NCBI GenBank assembly: GCA_944380305.1
Contig: CALWHF010000007.1
Location: forward strand, 26,095 to 90,094
Origin: an uncultured Christensenellaceae bacterium
GTDB taxonomy: Bacteria > Bacillota > Clostridia > Christensenellales > UBA3700
Length of the DNA stretch: 64,000 nucleotides
Direction of reading: 5' to 3'
The notes below the pieces were generated by a model. The model was not told the origin of the DNA, did not search any database, and saw nothing but the letters and a program-made list of their open reading frames with translations. Shown here one piece after another: positions 16,203-24,022 of the stretch. Each line of letters starts with the position of its first letter. The stretch's first letter is position 1. Position numbers and translations under genes: made by a program.

Positions 16203-16803
16203 ATACAAATACCGTCAATATGCCCTCTTTCGCACTTATGGTCGCCGCGAAACCCGTAAATTCGTTGCTGACGCCCAGTGCGTAAGAATTTGTCAGCGTC
16301 GCGTCCCCGAGCGTATATTTCAGCCCCCGTATAACAACGCCTCTCGTCTCGTCGGGGCTGAAGACGGATACTCTGCCTTTCTCTCTTGCAGGCAGGCTCA
16401 GTTCCTCTCTTTCCCTGACGAAATACACGTCGAATCCTTTGCTGACGAAACGCACCTTCACCCCTGCGCGTGCCAGCCTCGTACCCAGTTGCAGATTGGC
16501 GAGCGCGTGATCGAGCTTTCCTCCGAGACAGCCGTAAAACACTATCTCTTCCGCTCCCGCTTGCATTGCGTATTTCGCCGCGCTGTCGGTGTCGGTATCG
16601 TCCTTTTCGCGCCTGAGTTTTATCACTTTTTCCGCATCGGGGACGTAACCGAGAGAATCGAAATCTCCCACCACGACGTCTATGACCGACTTGTCGTCTA
16701 TTCTCGCGTAACCCGCATCGGCGGCGATAAGAACGTCTCCCCGTTTCTTTTCGAGCCCGCGCGTCGTAAAATCGTCCGCCGCGCCTACGATATATGCCGT
16801 CAT
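16174..16803 (-). CDS. thiN: thiamine pyrophosphokinase
   Basis: 209 residues. Transfers pyrophosphate from ATP to thiamine to make thiamine diphosphate, in the cytoplasm. Family motifs are VVGDFDSLG, REKDDTDTDSAAKYA and YGCLGGKLDHALANLQL, in order, with a C-terminal beta domain that closes the thiamine site (YTLGDATLTNSYALGVSNEF). The start ATG overlaps the stop of the upstream alcohol dehydrogenase (ATGA), and the HAD phosphatase begins inside its end. No TPP riboswitch precedes it; it relies on the dehydrogenase promoter. Confidence 0.93.
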   Translation of the reverse strand: MTAYIVGAADDFTTRGLEKKRGDVLIAADAGYARIDDKSVIDVVVGDFDSLGYVPDAEKVIKLRREKDDTDTDSAAKYAMQAGAEEIVFYGCLGGKLDHALANLQLGTRLARAGVKVRFVSKGFDVYFVREREELSLPAREKGRVSVFSPDETRGVVIRGLKYTLGDATLTNSYALGVSNEFTGFAATISAKEGILTVFVYEETDDIRS

Positions 16804-18005
16804 TCAATTATCAGCCCGTATATCTTCTCGAGCTCTCCGGCGTCCATAAGCCTGGGCACGGGATACAGCGGATTGCCCTCCTCAGCCGCCCTCTTAGCCA
16901 TTTCGGGCACGTCTTCGGGTTTTATGCCTTCGATAAACGAAGGTATCTGCATAGCTTCGTTCATTTCCTTTATCCTGTCAATGAATTTCGTCGCTTTCGC
17001 CGCGTCGTCTCCCTCGGCGCATACCCCCGTTATCTCCGCGAGTCTCGCGAGAGGTTTGTGCGCGCTTTCGCCGTAATACTCGAGCACTACGGGCAGAAGC
17101 ACGCTGTTGGCAAGCCCGTGCGGAGTGCCGTAAAAGCCGCCCAGCGCGTGTGCCAGCGCGTGGACGTAGCCGACATACGCTCTCGTGAAAGCCACGCCCG
17201 CGTAATACGACGCCTTCTGCATGTTAGCCCTCGCGACCAGATCGTCGCCGTGCTCGTACGCCGTAAACAGATTGTCGAATATAAGTTTCACTGCCTGCTC
17301 TGCACGCTCTTTAGTCTTTTTCGTATTGCTCCTGCCGATATATGCCTCGACCGCGTGAGTCAGCGCGTCCATACCCGTGGTCGCTGTGGTCTGCGGAGGC
17401 AGAGCGGCGGTGAGCTTTGCGTCAAGCACCGCGTATCTCGGTATCAACGAAAGATCGTTTATAGGATATTTCTCGTGAGTGACGGAATCGCTTACCACCG
17501 CGGCTATTGTAGTCTCGCTTCCGCTGCCCGCCGTGGTAGGTATGGCGTAGAGATCGGGGATCCTCTTCATTATCTTGAGCAGACCTTTCATTTTTTTGAC
17601 GGGTTTGTTCGGCTTTGCGGCTCTCGCGCCGACCACCTTGGCAAGATCCATCGGAGAACCTCCGCCTAGAGCTATTATCGCGTCGCACCCCTCAGCTCTG
17701 TAAAGTTCAAACGCCTCTTCTATGTTGTCTATCGTAGGATTGTTTACGACCCTGTTGAAAAGCGCGTACGGAACGCCGTTCTCTTTTAGTCCCGCGATAA
17801 GTTCGTCCGCAAGCCCCTTTCTGAACACGTTGGGTCCCGTGACGACCAATACTTTTTTGTATCCCTTGGTCTTTACGAACGCACCGAGATCTCTCGTACC
17901 GTTCTTACAATCAACGATCTCGGGCTCTCTCCAGGGAAGAAAGGGAGTCGCAGCTTTCATCACTGTCTGAAACGTCCTGCACCAGATCTTTTGAAAAATA
18001 TTCAT
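16800..18005 (-). CDS. iron-containing alcohol dehydrogenase
   Basis: 401 residues from ATG 18005 (GAGGTG just upstream). NAD(P)-dependent group III alcohol dehydrogenase: dinucleotide site ALGGGSPMDLAKVVG, TTAGSGSETT, and metal ligands expected in GMDALTHAVEAY and the histidines of YVHALAHALGGFYGTPHG. An N-terminal stretch (FQKIWCRTFQTVMKAATPFLPW) is longer than in many relatives. Substrate is not predictable; relatives reduce butyraldehyde, acetaldehyde or lactaldehyde. First gene of a transcript with thiN and the HAD phosphatase. Confidence 0.9.
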   Translation of the reverse strand: MNIFQKIWCRTFQTVMKAATPFLPWREPEIVDCKNGTRDLGAFVKTKGYKKVLVVTGPNVFRKGLADELIAGLKENGVPYALFNRVVNNPTIDNIEEAFELYRAEGCDAIIALGGGSPMDLAKVVGARAAKPNKPVKKMKGLLKIMKRIPDLYAIPTTAGSGSETTIAAVVSDSVTHEKYPINDLSLIPRYAVLDAKLTAALPPQTTATTGMDALTHAVEAYIGRSNTKKTKERAEQAVKLIFDNLFTAYEHGDDLVARANMQKASYYAGVAFTRAYVGYVHALAHALGGFYGTPHGLANSVLLPVVLEYYGESAHKPLARLAEITGVCAEGDDAAKATKFIDRIKEMNEAMQIPSFIEGIKPEDVPEMAKRAAEEGNPLYPVPRLMDAGELEKIYGLIIE

Positions 18006-18045
18006 AAACACCTCATAACCCAATACTTGTCGCGCATTTTTAATA

Positions 18046-18074
18046 AGTATAACTCTTTTTCACGCATTTGTCAA
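18046..18074 (-). promoter_or_regulatory. promoter of the alcohol dehydrogenase-thiN-HAD operon
   Basis: Minus strand TTGACA (18074-18069), 17 bases, TATACT (18051-18046), about 40 bases before the start codon. Confidence 0.75.
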
Positions 18075-18160
18075 CGCGATTACCTATATGCGCTTCATAC
18101 CCGCGGTACACCCGCGCGCAACAAAATCGTGCGAAATATTACTCTTCTTGCCACATTTTG

Positions 18161-18189
18161 TTTACTTGCGCGGCTCACGGTGTTAAAAT
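18161..18189 (+). promoter_or_regulatory. promoter of the thioesterase gene
   Basis: TTTACT (18161-18166), 17 bases, TAAAAT (18184-18189), divergent from the dehydrogenase promoter and 17 bases before ATG 18207. Confidence 0.55.
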
Positions 18190-18206
18190 ATCCGAGAGGT
18201 GGAAAC

Positions 18207-18701
18207 ATGAAAGTCATCAAAAAACAGAACAACAGCAAAAGCTGTATCATTTGCGGCATGCAGAACCCCGCGGGCGTGAAAGCCCCGTTCTACGAGATGG
18301 AAGACGGCAGCGTCGTCACCCTGTTCTCCTATTCTACCGAGCACCAGAGCTATCCCGGCAGAGTGCACGGCGGAATGATAACCTGTATGCTCGACGAGCT
18401 GATCGGCAGAGTCATCTGGGTCACTGATCCGGAAGTGCTCGCGGTAACGCTCGATATAAACGTCAAATTCCGCAAGCCCGTGCCGTACCACGTCCCGCTG
18501 ATCGGCATAGGCAAGATCGTCAAAAGCGGCTCCCGCGCGTATACGGGCGAGGCGAAGATAGAGGACGCAGACGGCGTGGTTCTCGCCGAAGGAACCGCTA
18601 CATATTACAAAATGCCCGCGGCGAAAATAACGGACGCCGACATGCACGAAGAGCTTGACATGTACGTCCCCGACGACGTCACCGAGATTGCTCTGCCCTG
18701 A
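18207..18701 (+). CDS. PaaI-type hotdog-fold thioesterase
   Basis: 164 residues from ATG 18207, with GAGAGGTGG four bases upstream. The hotdog fold is marked by YPGRVHGGMITCMLDELIGRVIW followed by VTLDINVKFRKPVPY; the HGG and the acidic residue of the central helix form the acyl-CoA site in the PaaI/YdiI group. N-terminal CIICGMQNPAG is a short Cys pair often seen in this group. Substrate acyl-CoA unknown. Single gene with its own promoter and a shared terminator. Confidence 0.9.
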   Translation: MKVIKKQNNSKSCIICGMQNPAGVKAPFYEMEDGSVVTLFSYSTEHQSYPGRVHGGMITCMLDELIGRVIWVTDPEVLAVTLDINVKFRKPVPYHVPLIGIGKIVKSGSRAYTGEAKIEDADGVVLAEGTATYYKMPAAKITDADMHEELDMYVPDDVTEIALP

Positions 18702-18762
18702 CACAAAAGTTTTTCGTTCGGGACGCGAGACCGTATGTTGATTTTAACAAAGCGGATTTAAC

Positions 18763-18794
18763 AAAGAAAACGCGCATCGAAGCGCGTTTTCTTT
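18763..18794. terminator. bidirectional terminator
   Basis: Perfect 13-bp stem (AAAGAAAACGCGC / GCGCGTTTTCTTT) with a 6-base loop, between the convergent thioesterase and hydroxyacid dehydrogenase genes. A/T-rich arms serve as the T-run in either sense. Confidence 0.88.
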
Positions 18795-18824
18795 TATACG
18801 TCTTGCGGTAGTTTTCTATCCTTT

Positions 18825-19787
18825 TCAATAGACCACGTTGATCGGGTTACCTTCGAGGAAAGCGTCTATATTCTTTTTAGCTGCCTTGAGCAGTCTGCTC
18901 CTTGCCTCTACGCTCGCCCACGCGACGTGCGGCGTGATTATGCAGTTTTCCGCGCCTATCAGCGGGCTGCCGTGCACGGGAGGCTCTTCGGCAAGCACGT
19001 CCGCGCCGTATCCCGACAACCTGCCGTCGTCGAGAGCGCGTCTTACCGCCGCTTCGTCCACAAGCCCGCCTCTTGCCGTATTGACGAGTATCGCGCCTTT
19101 CTTTACCTTGGATAAAAAGTCGTCGCTCACCATATTCGCATTGCCCGCATTGAGATCGCAATGCAGAGTTATCACGTCCGCCTCTCTGAGCAAAGCGTCG
19201 AGATTGTCGACGAGTTTCACGCTCTTATCGGCAACGCAAGCATGACGCTTGCAGGCGATGACGTTCATGCCCATGACGAGAGCTATTTTCGCGACCGCCC
19301 TGCCTATGCTGCCGTAGCCTATTATGCCCAGAGTCTTGCCGCTGAGCTCGATCACTTCGCCTTTGTAAAGGCAGAAATTTCTGCACTTCCCCCACTCCCC
19401 GTCGTTTACGCTCATAGCGTGCGCAAAGAGTTTCGCCGCCAGAGAGGTTATCAGCATAAACGCGTGCTGAGCGACGCTGACAGTCGAGTATGCCGGCACG
19501 TTGCACACCGGTATCCCGCGTTTTTTCGCAGCTTTTATGTCCACCACGTTGTAGCCCGTGGATAAAAGTCCGATGTATTTCAACGACGGCAGCGCGGCTA
19601 TCGTCTCCGCCGTTATGTTGACCTTGTTGTCGATTATTATATCCGCGTCCTTTGCCCTTTCGACCACCTCGTCGTCGCGGGTATGCGGATATACCGTCAC
19701 TTCTCCGAGAGTCTCGAATTCTTCCCACGAAAGATCTCCGGGATTTGCGCAATCACCGTCGAGTATCACGATCCTGAGTCCGTTCAT
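18825..19787 (-). CDS. D-isomer-specific 2-hydroxyacid dehydrogenase
   Basis: 320 residues. NAD-linked reductase of 2-keto acids (glycerate/hydroxypyruvate or lactate-like group). The Rossmann motif is LGIIGYGSIGRAVAKIA; catalytic Arg in VNTARGGLVDE, Glu in VLAEEPP and His in ITPHVAWAS. The substrate-side loop LLSTGYNVVD is typical of the hydroxypyruvate/glycerate branch. Its ATG overlaps the stop of the ABC exporter gene (ATGA), so it closes the transcript that includes trxB and the exporter. Confidence 0.92.
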   Translation of the reverse strand: MNGLRIVILDGDCANPGDLSWEEFETLGEVTVYPHTRDDEVVERAKDADIIIDNKVNITAETIAALPSLKYIGLLSTGYNVVDIKAAKKRGIPVCNVPAYSTVSVAQHAFMLITSLAAKLFAHAMSVNDGEWGKCRNFCLYKGEVIELSGKTLGIIGYGSIGRAVAKIALVMGMNVIACKRHACVADKSVKLVDNLDALLREADVITLHCDLNAGNANMVSDDFLSKVKKGAILVNTARGGLVDEAAVRRALDDGRLSGYGADVLAEEPPVHGSPLIGAENCIITPHVAWASVEARSRLLKAAKKNIDAFLEGNPINVVY

Positions 19788-21553
19788 TTTGTCTCAGCCT
19801 CCTCGTCGTATTCTTTGTATTGAGCTTCGTAAAGTTTTTTGTACGAGCCGCCTTTCTCGAGCAGTTCGGCATGCGTGCCGCGCTCCTTTATCCTGCCCTC
19901 TTCGACGACGATTATCTCGTCCGCGCTCTTGATCGTGCTGAGTCTGTGCGCGACGATAAGCGTCGTCCTTCCTTTGCACAGTTCGAAAAGCGACTTCTGC
20001 ACCATGACTTCGGTAGCGTTGTCCAGCGCGCTCGTCGCCTCGTCCAGTATGAGTATCGCGGGGTTTTTGAGGAAGACTCTGGCAATGCTGAGCCTCTGCT
20101 TTTGTCCTCCCGAAAGTTTGATGCCCCTCTCGCCTATCTGCGTATCGTATCCGTCGGGAAGTCCCGAGATATAGTCGTGTATATTCGCTCTTTTAGCCGC
20201 GTTTATCACGTCTTCGTCGGTCGCATTCACCGCGCCGTAAGCAATGTTTTCTCTGAAAGTACCCGTGAACAGGAACACGTCCTGCTGAACAATGCCTATG
20301 TTCTGTCTCAAAGACTTGTTGGAGATTTCGCTGATCGGCGTACCGTCTATGTATATCATGCCCTCTTTCAGCTTGTAGAATTTGGGGATGAGATGACAAA
20401 GCGTGGTCTTGCCGCCGCCGCTTGCGCCTACGAACGCGTATATCTTGCCTGCGGGTATCTCTATGTTGATGTCGTGAAGGACTTCTCCGCCCTCGTTATA
20501 CGCAAAACTGACATGCTCGAACCTGACGTCTCCCGCGGGACGCACTATGTCTTTCGCGTCGGGACTGTCCTCTTCTATCTTAGCATCCATGATCTCGGTG
20601 AAACGTCTGAACCCGGTCACGCCGTCCTGTAACTGTTCCGAAAACATAAGCAGGTTTTCCACGGGCGAAATGAACAGCGATATAGACAACATGAACGCAG
20701 CGAGATCGCCGTAATCGAGCTTGCCGTATATGCAGAACAAGCCGCCCGCTATCAACACGACCGCGTTGCATATCTGCGTCGTAAAGCTCATGCTTGCCGA
20801 GAACCTGCCCATCGCCTTGTACGCCTTGGATCTCCAATAGACGTAACCGCTGTTGTTCTTCTCGAATTTCTTCTGCTCGTACACGTCGTTGGCATACGCC
20901 TTTGTCACCCTTATGCCCGAAAGGCTGTTCTCGAGCGTCGCGTTAATGTTGCCCGTCTCCTGCCTGCTCTTGTCGAAAGCGGCGTTCATATCGTTCTGCG
21001 CCTTGACGGAAACGAGTATTATTATCGGCAGGAACGCGAATACGATCAGCGCGAGTATCCAGTTTATCGTGCAGAGGTAGACGAAAGATCCCACTATCAT
21101 GAACGAAGATATGAACAGGTTTTCGGGACCGTGATGCGCGAGCTCCGACACGGTGAACAAGTCGTTGGTCATACGCGCCATCAGCTGTCCCGTCTCGTTG
21201 TTGTCGTAAAAAGAATACGGCAGTTTCTGAAGGTGATCGAAAAGATCGCTCCTCATCGCCGCCTGCATCTTAACGCCCATGACGTGCCCGCAGAAGCTTA
21301 TGTAATAATTCATGCATGCGCGCAGGACGTATATCCCGACGAGTCCTATGCCGAACAGAACGATCTGCGTTATCATGCCGTTGGGTATGAAGTCGTTGAG
21401 CATCTGTCTCGTCAGTATCGGATAGAAAAGACCGCTGACCGAAAAGATCAGCGACGCCAGCATATCGAGTATAAACGTCACTTTATGCGGTTTATAATAA
21501 GATACGAAATAGGCAAACAGATTGCGTTTGCTCCTCTTCTTTGTCTCTGTCAT
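19784..21553 (-). CDS. ABC exporter (fused membrane and ATPase domains)
   Basis: 589 residues: six membrane helices (to about 320), then the nucleotide domain with Walker A GASGGGKTT, signature LSGGQKQR and Walker B ILILDEATSALD. All catalytic residues are present, so a homodimer could work. It belongs to the MsbA/BmrA/LmrA-like group for lipids or drugs; substrate not predictable. No clear ribosome site is seen before ATG 21553, 22 bases after trxB, and it is translationally coupled to the dehydrogenase that follows. Confidence 0.92.
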   Translation of the reverse strand: MTETKKRSKRNLFAYFVSYYKPHKVTFILDMLASLIFSVSGLFYPILTRQMLNDFIPNGMITQIVLFGIGLVGIYVLRACMNYYISFCGHVMGVKMQAAMRSDLFDHLQKLPYSFYDNNETGQLMARMTNDLFTVSELAHHGPENLFISSFMIVGSFVYLCTINWILALIVFAFLPIIILVSVKAQNDMNAAFDKSRQETGNINATLENSLSGIRVTKAYANDVYEQKKFEKNNSGYVYWRSKAYKAMGRFSASMSFTTQICNAVVLIAGGLFCIYGKLDYGDLAAFMLSISLFISPVENLLMFSEQLQDGVTGFRRFTEIMDAKIEEDSPDAKDIVRPAGDVRFEHVSFAYNEGGEVLHDINIEIPAGKIYAFVGASGGGKTTLCHLIPKFYKLKEGMIYIDGTPISEISNKSLRQNIGIVQQDVFLFTGTFRENIAYGAVNATDEDVINAAKRANIHDYISGLPDGYDTQIGERGIKLSGGQKQRLSIARVFLKNPAILILDEATSALDNATEVMVQKSLFELCKGRTTLIVAHRLSTIKSADEIIVVEEGRIKERGTHAELLEKGGSYKKLYEAQYKEYDEEAETK

Positions 21554-21575
21554 AATTTTATATCGTTACGGTTGA

Positions 21576-22487
21576 TCAGTCTCTCGAACAATATTCGCTT
21601 GCGGCGAGAGCGGCTACGCTGCCGTCGGCTGCCGCCGTAACCAGCTGTCTCACCTTTTTGGTGCGGCAGTCACCCGCGACGAATATCCCGTTTGCCGCGA
21701 TGCAGTCTTCTCCCGCGACTATATATCCCGCTTTGTCTCTCTCGACGAGTCCCGCAAAAGCGTCGGTGCTGGGGGTCTGCCCCACGGCGACGAACACGCC
21801 GTCGAGCGCGAGCTCTTTTCGCTCTCCCGTCTTAGTATCCTCGAGGATCACACCTTCGAGCTTGCCGTCGCCCTTCAACGCGACCACTTTCGCATTGAGG
21901 ATAAACTCGACGTTTTTCATGCCTCTGACTTTAGCGACCTTTTCTGGTTCTGCCCTGAACCCCTCTCTGCGGTGCACCAGATAGACTTTAGAACACAGCG
22001 ACGCGAGCACTTCGGCATCTTCGAAAGCAGTATTTCCTCCGCCGACCACGGCGACTGTCCTGCCTTTGAAGAACGCGCCGTCGCAGGTCGCGCAATATGA
22101 GATCCCGAAGCCCGTGAGCTTTTCTTCTCCGTCAACGTCAAGTTTGCGATTTTTCGCGCCCGTGGCGATTATCACCGCTTTTGCCTCGACCTCTCCGCCG
22201 TCGTACTCTATCAGGAAACCGCCGTCTTTGCGGGTCACCTTCTCTACGTTTGCGCTTATCATCTCGGTGCCGAGTTCCGTCGCCTGATTGTAGAGCCCCA
22301 TCGCGAAGTCGTATCCGCTGACCTTACCGAGAGCGGGATAGTTGTCCACCTCGGGAGTGACGACTATCTGCCCGCCCGGCATATATCCCTCGAACATTAT
22401 CACGTCTTTTCCCGCGCGCTTTGCGTATATCGCCGCACTCATTCCCGCGGTGCCCGCACCTATGATAGCAATATCCGTCTTTACCAT
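21576..22487 (-). CDS. trxB: thioredoxin reductase
   Basis: 303 residues. FAD enzyme that reduces thioredoxin with NADPH. FAD site IAIIGAGTAGMSAAIYA, redox-active CATC in GISYCATCDGAFF, NADPH site VAVVGGGNTAFEDAEVL, and the C-terminal FAD motif GIFVAGDCRTKKVRQLVTA. ATG 22487 has GAGGTGG five bases upstream. It starts eight bases after the HD-hydrolase stop and is co-transcribed with the exporter. Confidence 0.95.
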   Translation of the reverse strand: MVKTDIAIIGAGTAGMSAAIYAKRAGKDVIMFEGYMPGGQIVVTPEVDNYPALGKVSGYDFAMGLYNQATELGTEMISANVEKVTRKDGGFLIEYDGGEVEAKAVIIATGAKNRKLDVDGEEKLTGFGISYCATCDGAFFKGRTVAVVGGGNTAFEDAEVLASLCSKVYLVHRREGFRAEPEKVAKVRGMKNVEFILNAKVVALKGDGKLEGVILEDTKTGERKELALDGVFVAVGQTPSTDAFAGLVERDKAGYIVAGEDCIAANGIFVAGDCRTKKVRQLVTAAADGSVAALAASEYCSRD

Positions 22488-22495
22488 GTTCCACC

Positions 22496-23104
22496 TCAAT
22501 TGTTTCCTATCTTTTCGTCAAGATAGGACGCCGTTATATCCGCGACGTGCGTCAGCACCGCGAGCGGATACTTTTCAAACGCCTTGGAAATGCTGTAATC
22601 GCCGCCTCTGACCCTCGTATCGAAACCGCCCATATGCCAATTGATCGCCATTGCCTCTTCTCTCGTCAGACGCATGAACCCGTTGATGATATAGACTGAC
22701 TTTTCGCCGTGCCCGTACGGCAGCTCTTCGTTGATCGCAAAATACGGCACCTTTTCCCACACGTCGTTTTTCTTCTGATTGCGGTACTCGACTTTGTAAA
22801 AATTCGCTTTGCACACGTCGTGCAAAAGCCCGCAAATGACTATGTTCTCATCCGTTATGGATGCGATCGCCTCGTTTGCCGCGTGAAGTTTCTTCTCCTG
22901 TTCCACGAGCATCTTGAGCCTTTTGCACACGTTGATGCTATGCTCGCAAAGCCCGCCCTCGAATGCGTTGTGAAATTTAGAACTCGCTGGCGCATAAAAG
23001 AAATCGCTTTTCGAAAGCCACTCGAGCAGCTTATCGGCTCCCGCGCGCTTGACCGAGTTGTTGAAAATAGTGACGAACTCTTTTTTGTTATCTTCGCAAT
23101 CCAT
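22496..23104 (-). CDS. HD-domain phosphohydrolase
   Basis: 202 residues. Metal-dependent HD fold: first His in GGLCEHSINVCKRL, the HD pair in ICGLLHDVCKANFY, later His in INWHMGGFD and Asp in LTHVADITASY. The N-terminal segment (KLLEWLSKSDFFYAPASS) precedes the domain. Substrate is unknown; relatives cleave nucleotides or cyclic dinucleotides. The ATG at 23104 has GAGGAG at a normal distance, while the ATG two codons earlier abuts it. Confidence 0.82.
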   Translation of the reverse strand: MDCEDNKKEFVTIFNNSVKRAGADKLLEWLSKSDFFYAPASSKFHNAFEGGLCEHSINVCKRLKMLVEQEKKLHAANEAIASITDENIVICGLLHDVCKANFYKVEYRNQKKNDVWEKVPYFAINEELPYGHGEKSVYIINGFMRLTREEAMAINWHMGGFDTRVRGGDYSISKAFEKYPLAVLTHVADITASYLDEKIGNN

Positions 23105-23188
23105 TGTCATTCTCCTCTTTGTCGCTAAACAATATTATAACGGATCGCCGATCAAATGTCAATGCGCACCCGCACGCACTTTATTCGT

Positions 23189-23629
23189 TCACGCTTTATT
23201 TCGCGCATCGGTTATCGCTTCTTTGAAATCGCGTTCGAGTTCTATTGTACGGCGAACGTACTCGCTCGCTTCTCTCTTTGCCAGCGCATACGTTCTCGCG
23301 TCTCTTTCAAGCGTTTCTATCGCCTTGTCCGCACTCGATACCGCAGAGCGTACGACCTCACAGTCGTCGTGTTTGCCTCCGAATTTGAATTCGATGCCTT
23401 TTACCGCGAACCACTCGGCGATCTTACTTGCCTCCTTCGTCTTTTCGCCGTGCTCGGAGATGTATGCGTCTATCTCTTCGGCAAGTTTTGTATGCTTATC
23501 CGCATACTCTTTCATCGTCTCTTTTATCTTCTCCTCTTCGCAGAATCGCGCCATATTGGTCAGCGCGGTTGCACCCATCTTGACTCCCTTAGAGCAATTG
23601 ACCGCGAGCTTATAAGTCTGTCCGTCCAT
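23189..23629 (-). CDS. helical hypothetical protein (146 aa)
   Basis: 146 residues from ATG 23629 with AAGGAGGT upstream, an excellent site. Almost all helical and highly charged (MKEYADKHTKLAEEIDAYIS; VRRTIELERDFKEAITDARN), which suggests a four-helix bundle or coiled coil in the cytoplasm. It has two Cys in the N-terminal part (NCSKG, FCEEE), no membrane segment and no family I recognise. It may head the HD-trxB-exporter set, 84 bases before the HD gene. Confidence 0.7.
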   Translation of the reverse strand: MDGQTYKLAVNCSKGVKMGATALTNMARFCEEEKIKETMKEYADKHTKLAEEIDAYISEHGEKTKEASKIAEWFAVKGIEFKFGGKHDDCEVVRSAVSSADKAIETLERDARTYALAKREASEYVRRTIELERDFKEAITDARNKA

Positions 23630-24022
23630 GATAATACCTCCTTTTTTTGATATTATCTCCTTACTGTCAAAAATTTATCCCGAAAAGAAACTGCTGCCTA
23701 GCTCGCGTTCCGACGAGTATTCAGTATGCCGTTTCCATGAGCGATTCCATAAAAATTATTTTGATCGTATTTGCCTTGGTTGTTTTATATTGTCAGTCGT
23801 AAATATCGTAAAATTAATTAGTTTCTGAAAACCGAAAGATAATTGAACATCGCGATAATATTAATGCAAACGCAGGGTCTGCGCATATTGGCCGCTTGCA
23901 AATACCTTCATTAATCGTCTTTACAATAACCGTACGTTTGTCGTGCGCGTACTATTTTGCAACAATTAAGGACGGCATCTTCGATTCCGTCCCAAACAAT
24001 CAATATTCTTTTTAACAAATAC
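23630..24022. other. gene-free AT-rich stretch
   Basis: About 390 bases between the helical protein's start and the end of the second MacB-like gene. No convincing reading frame, no terminator with a T-run and no repeat. A TTGACA (minus, 23670-23665) lacks a matching -10. Confidence 0.5.

Noticed and set aside
16804..18074. TPP riboswitch for thiN
   Set aside because: thiN has no leader; it overlaps the dehydrogenase, and the operon leader is only about 35 bases.
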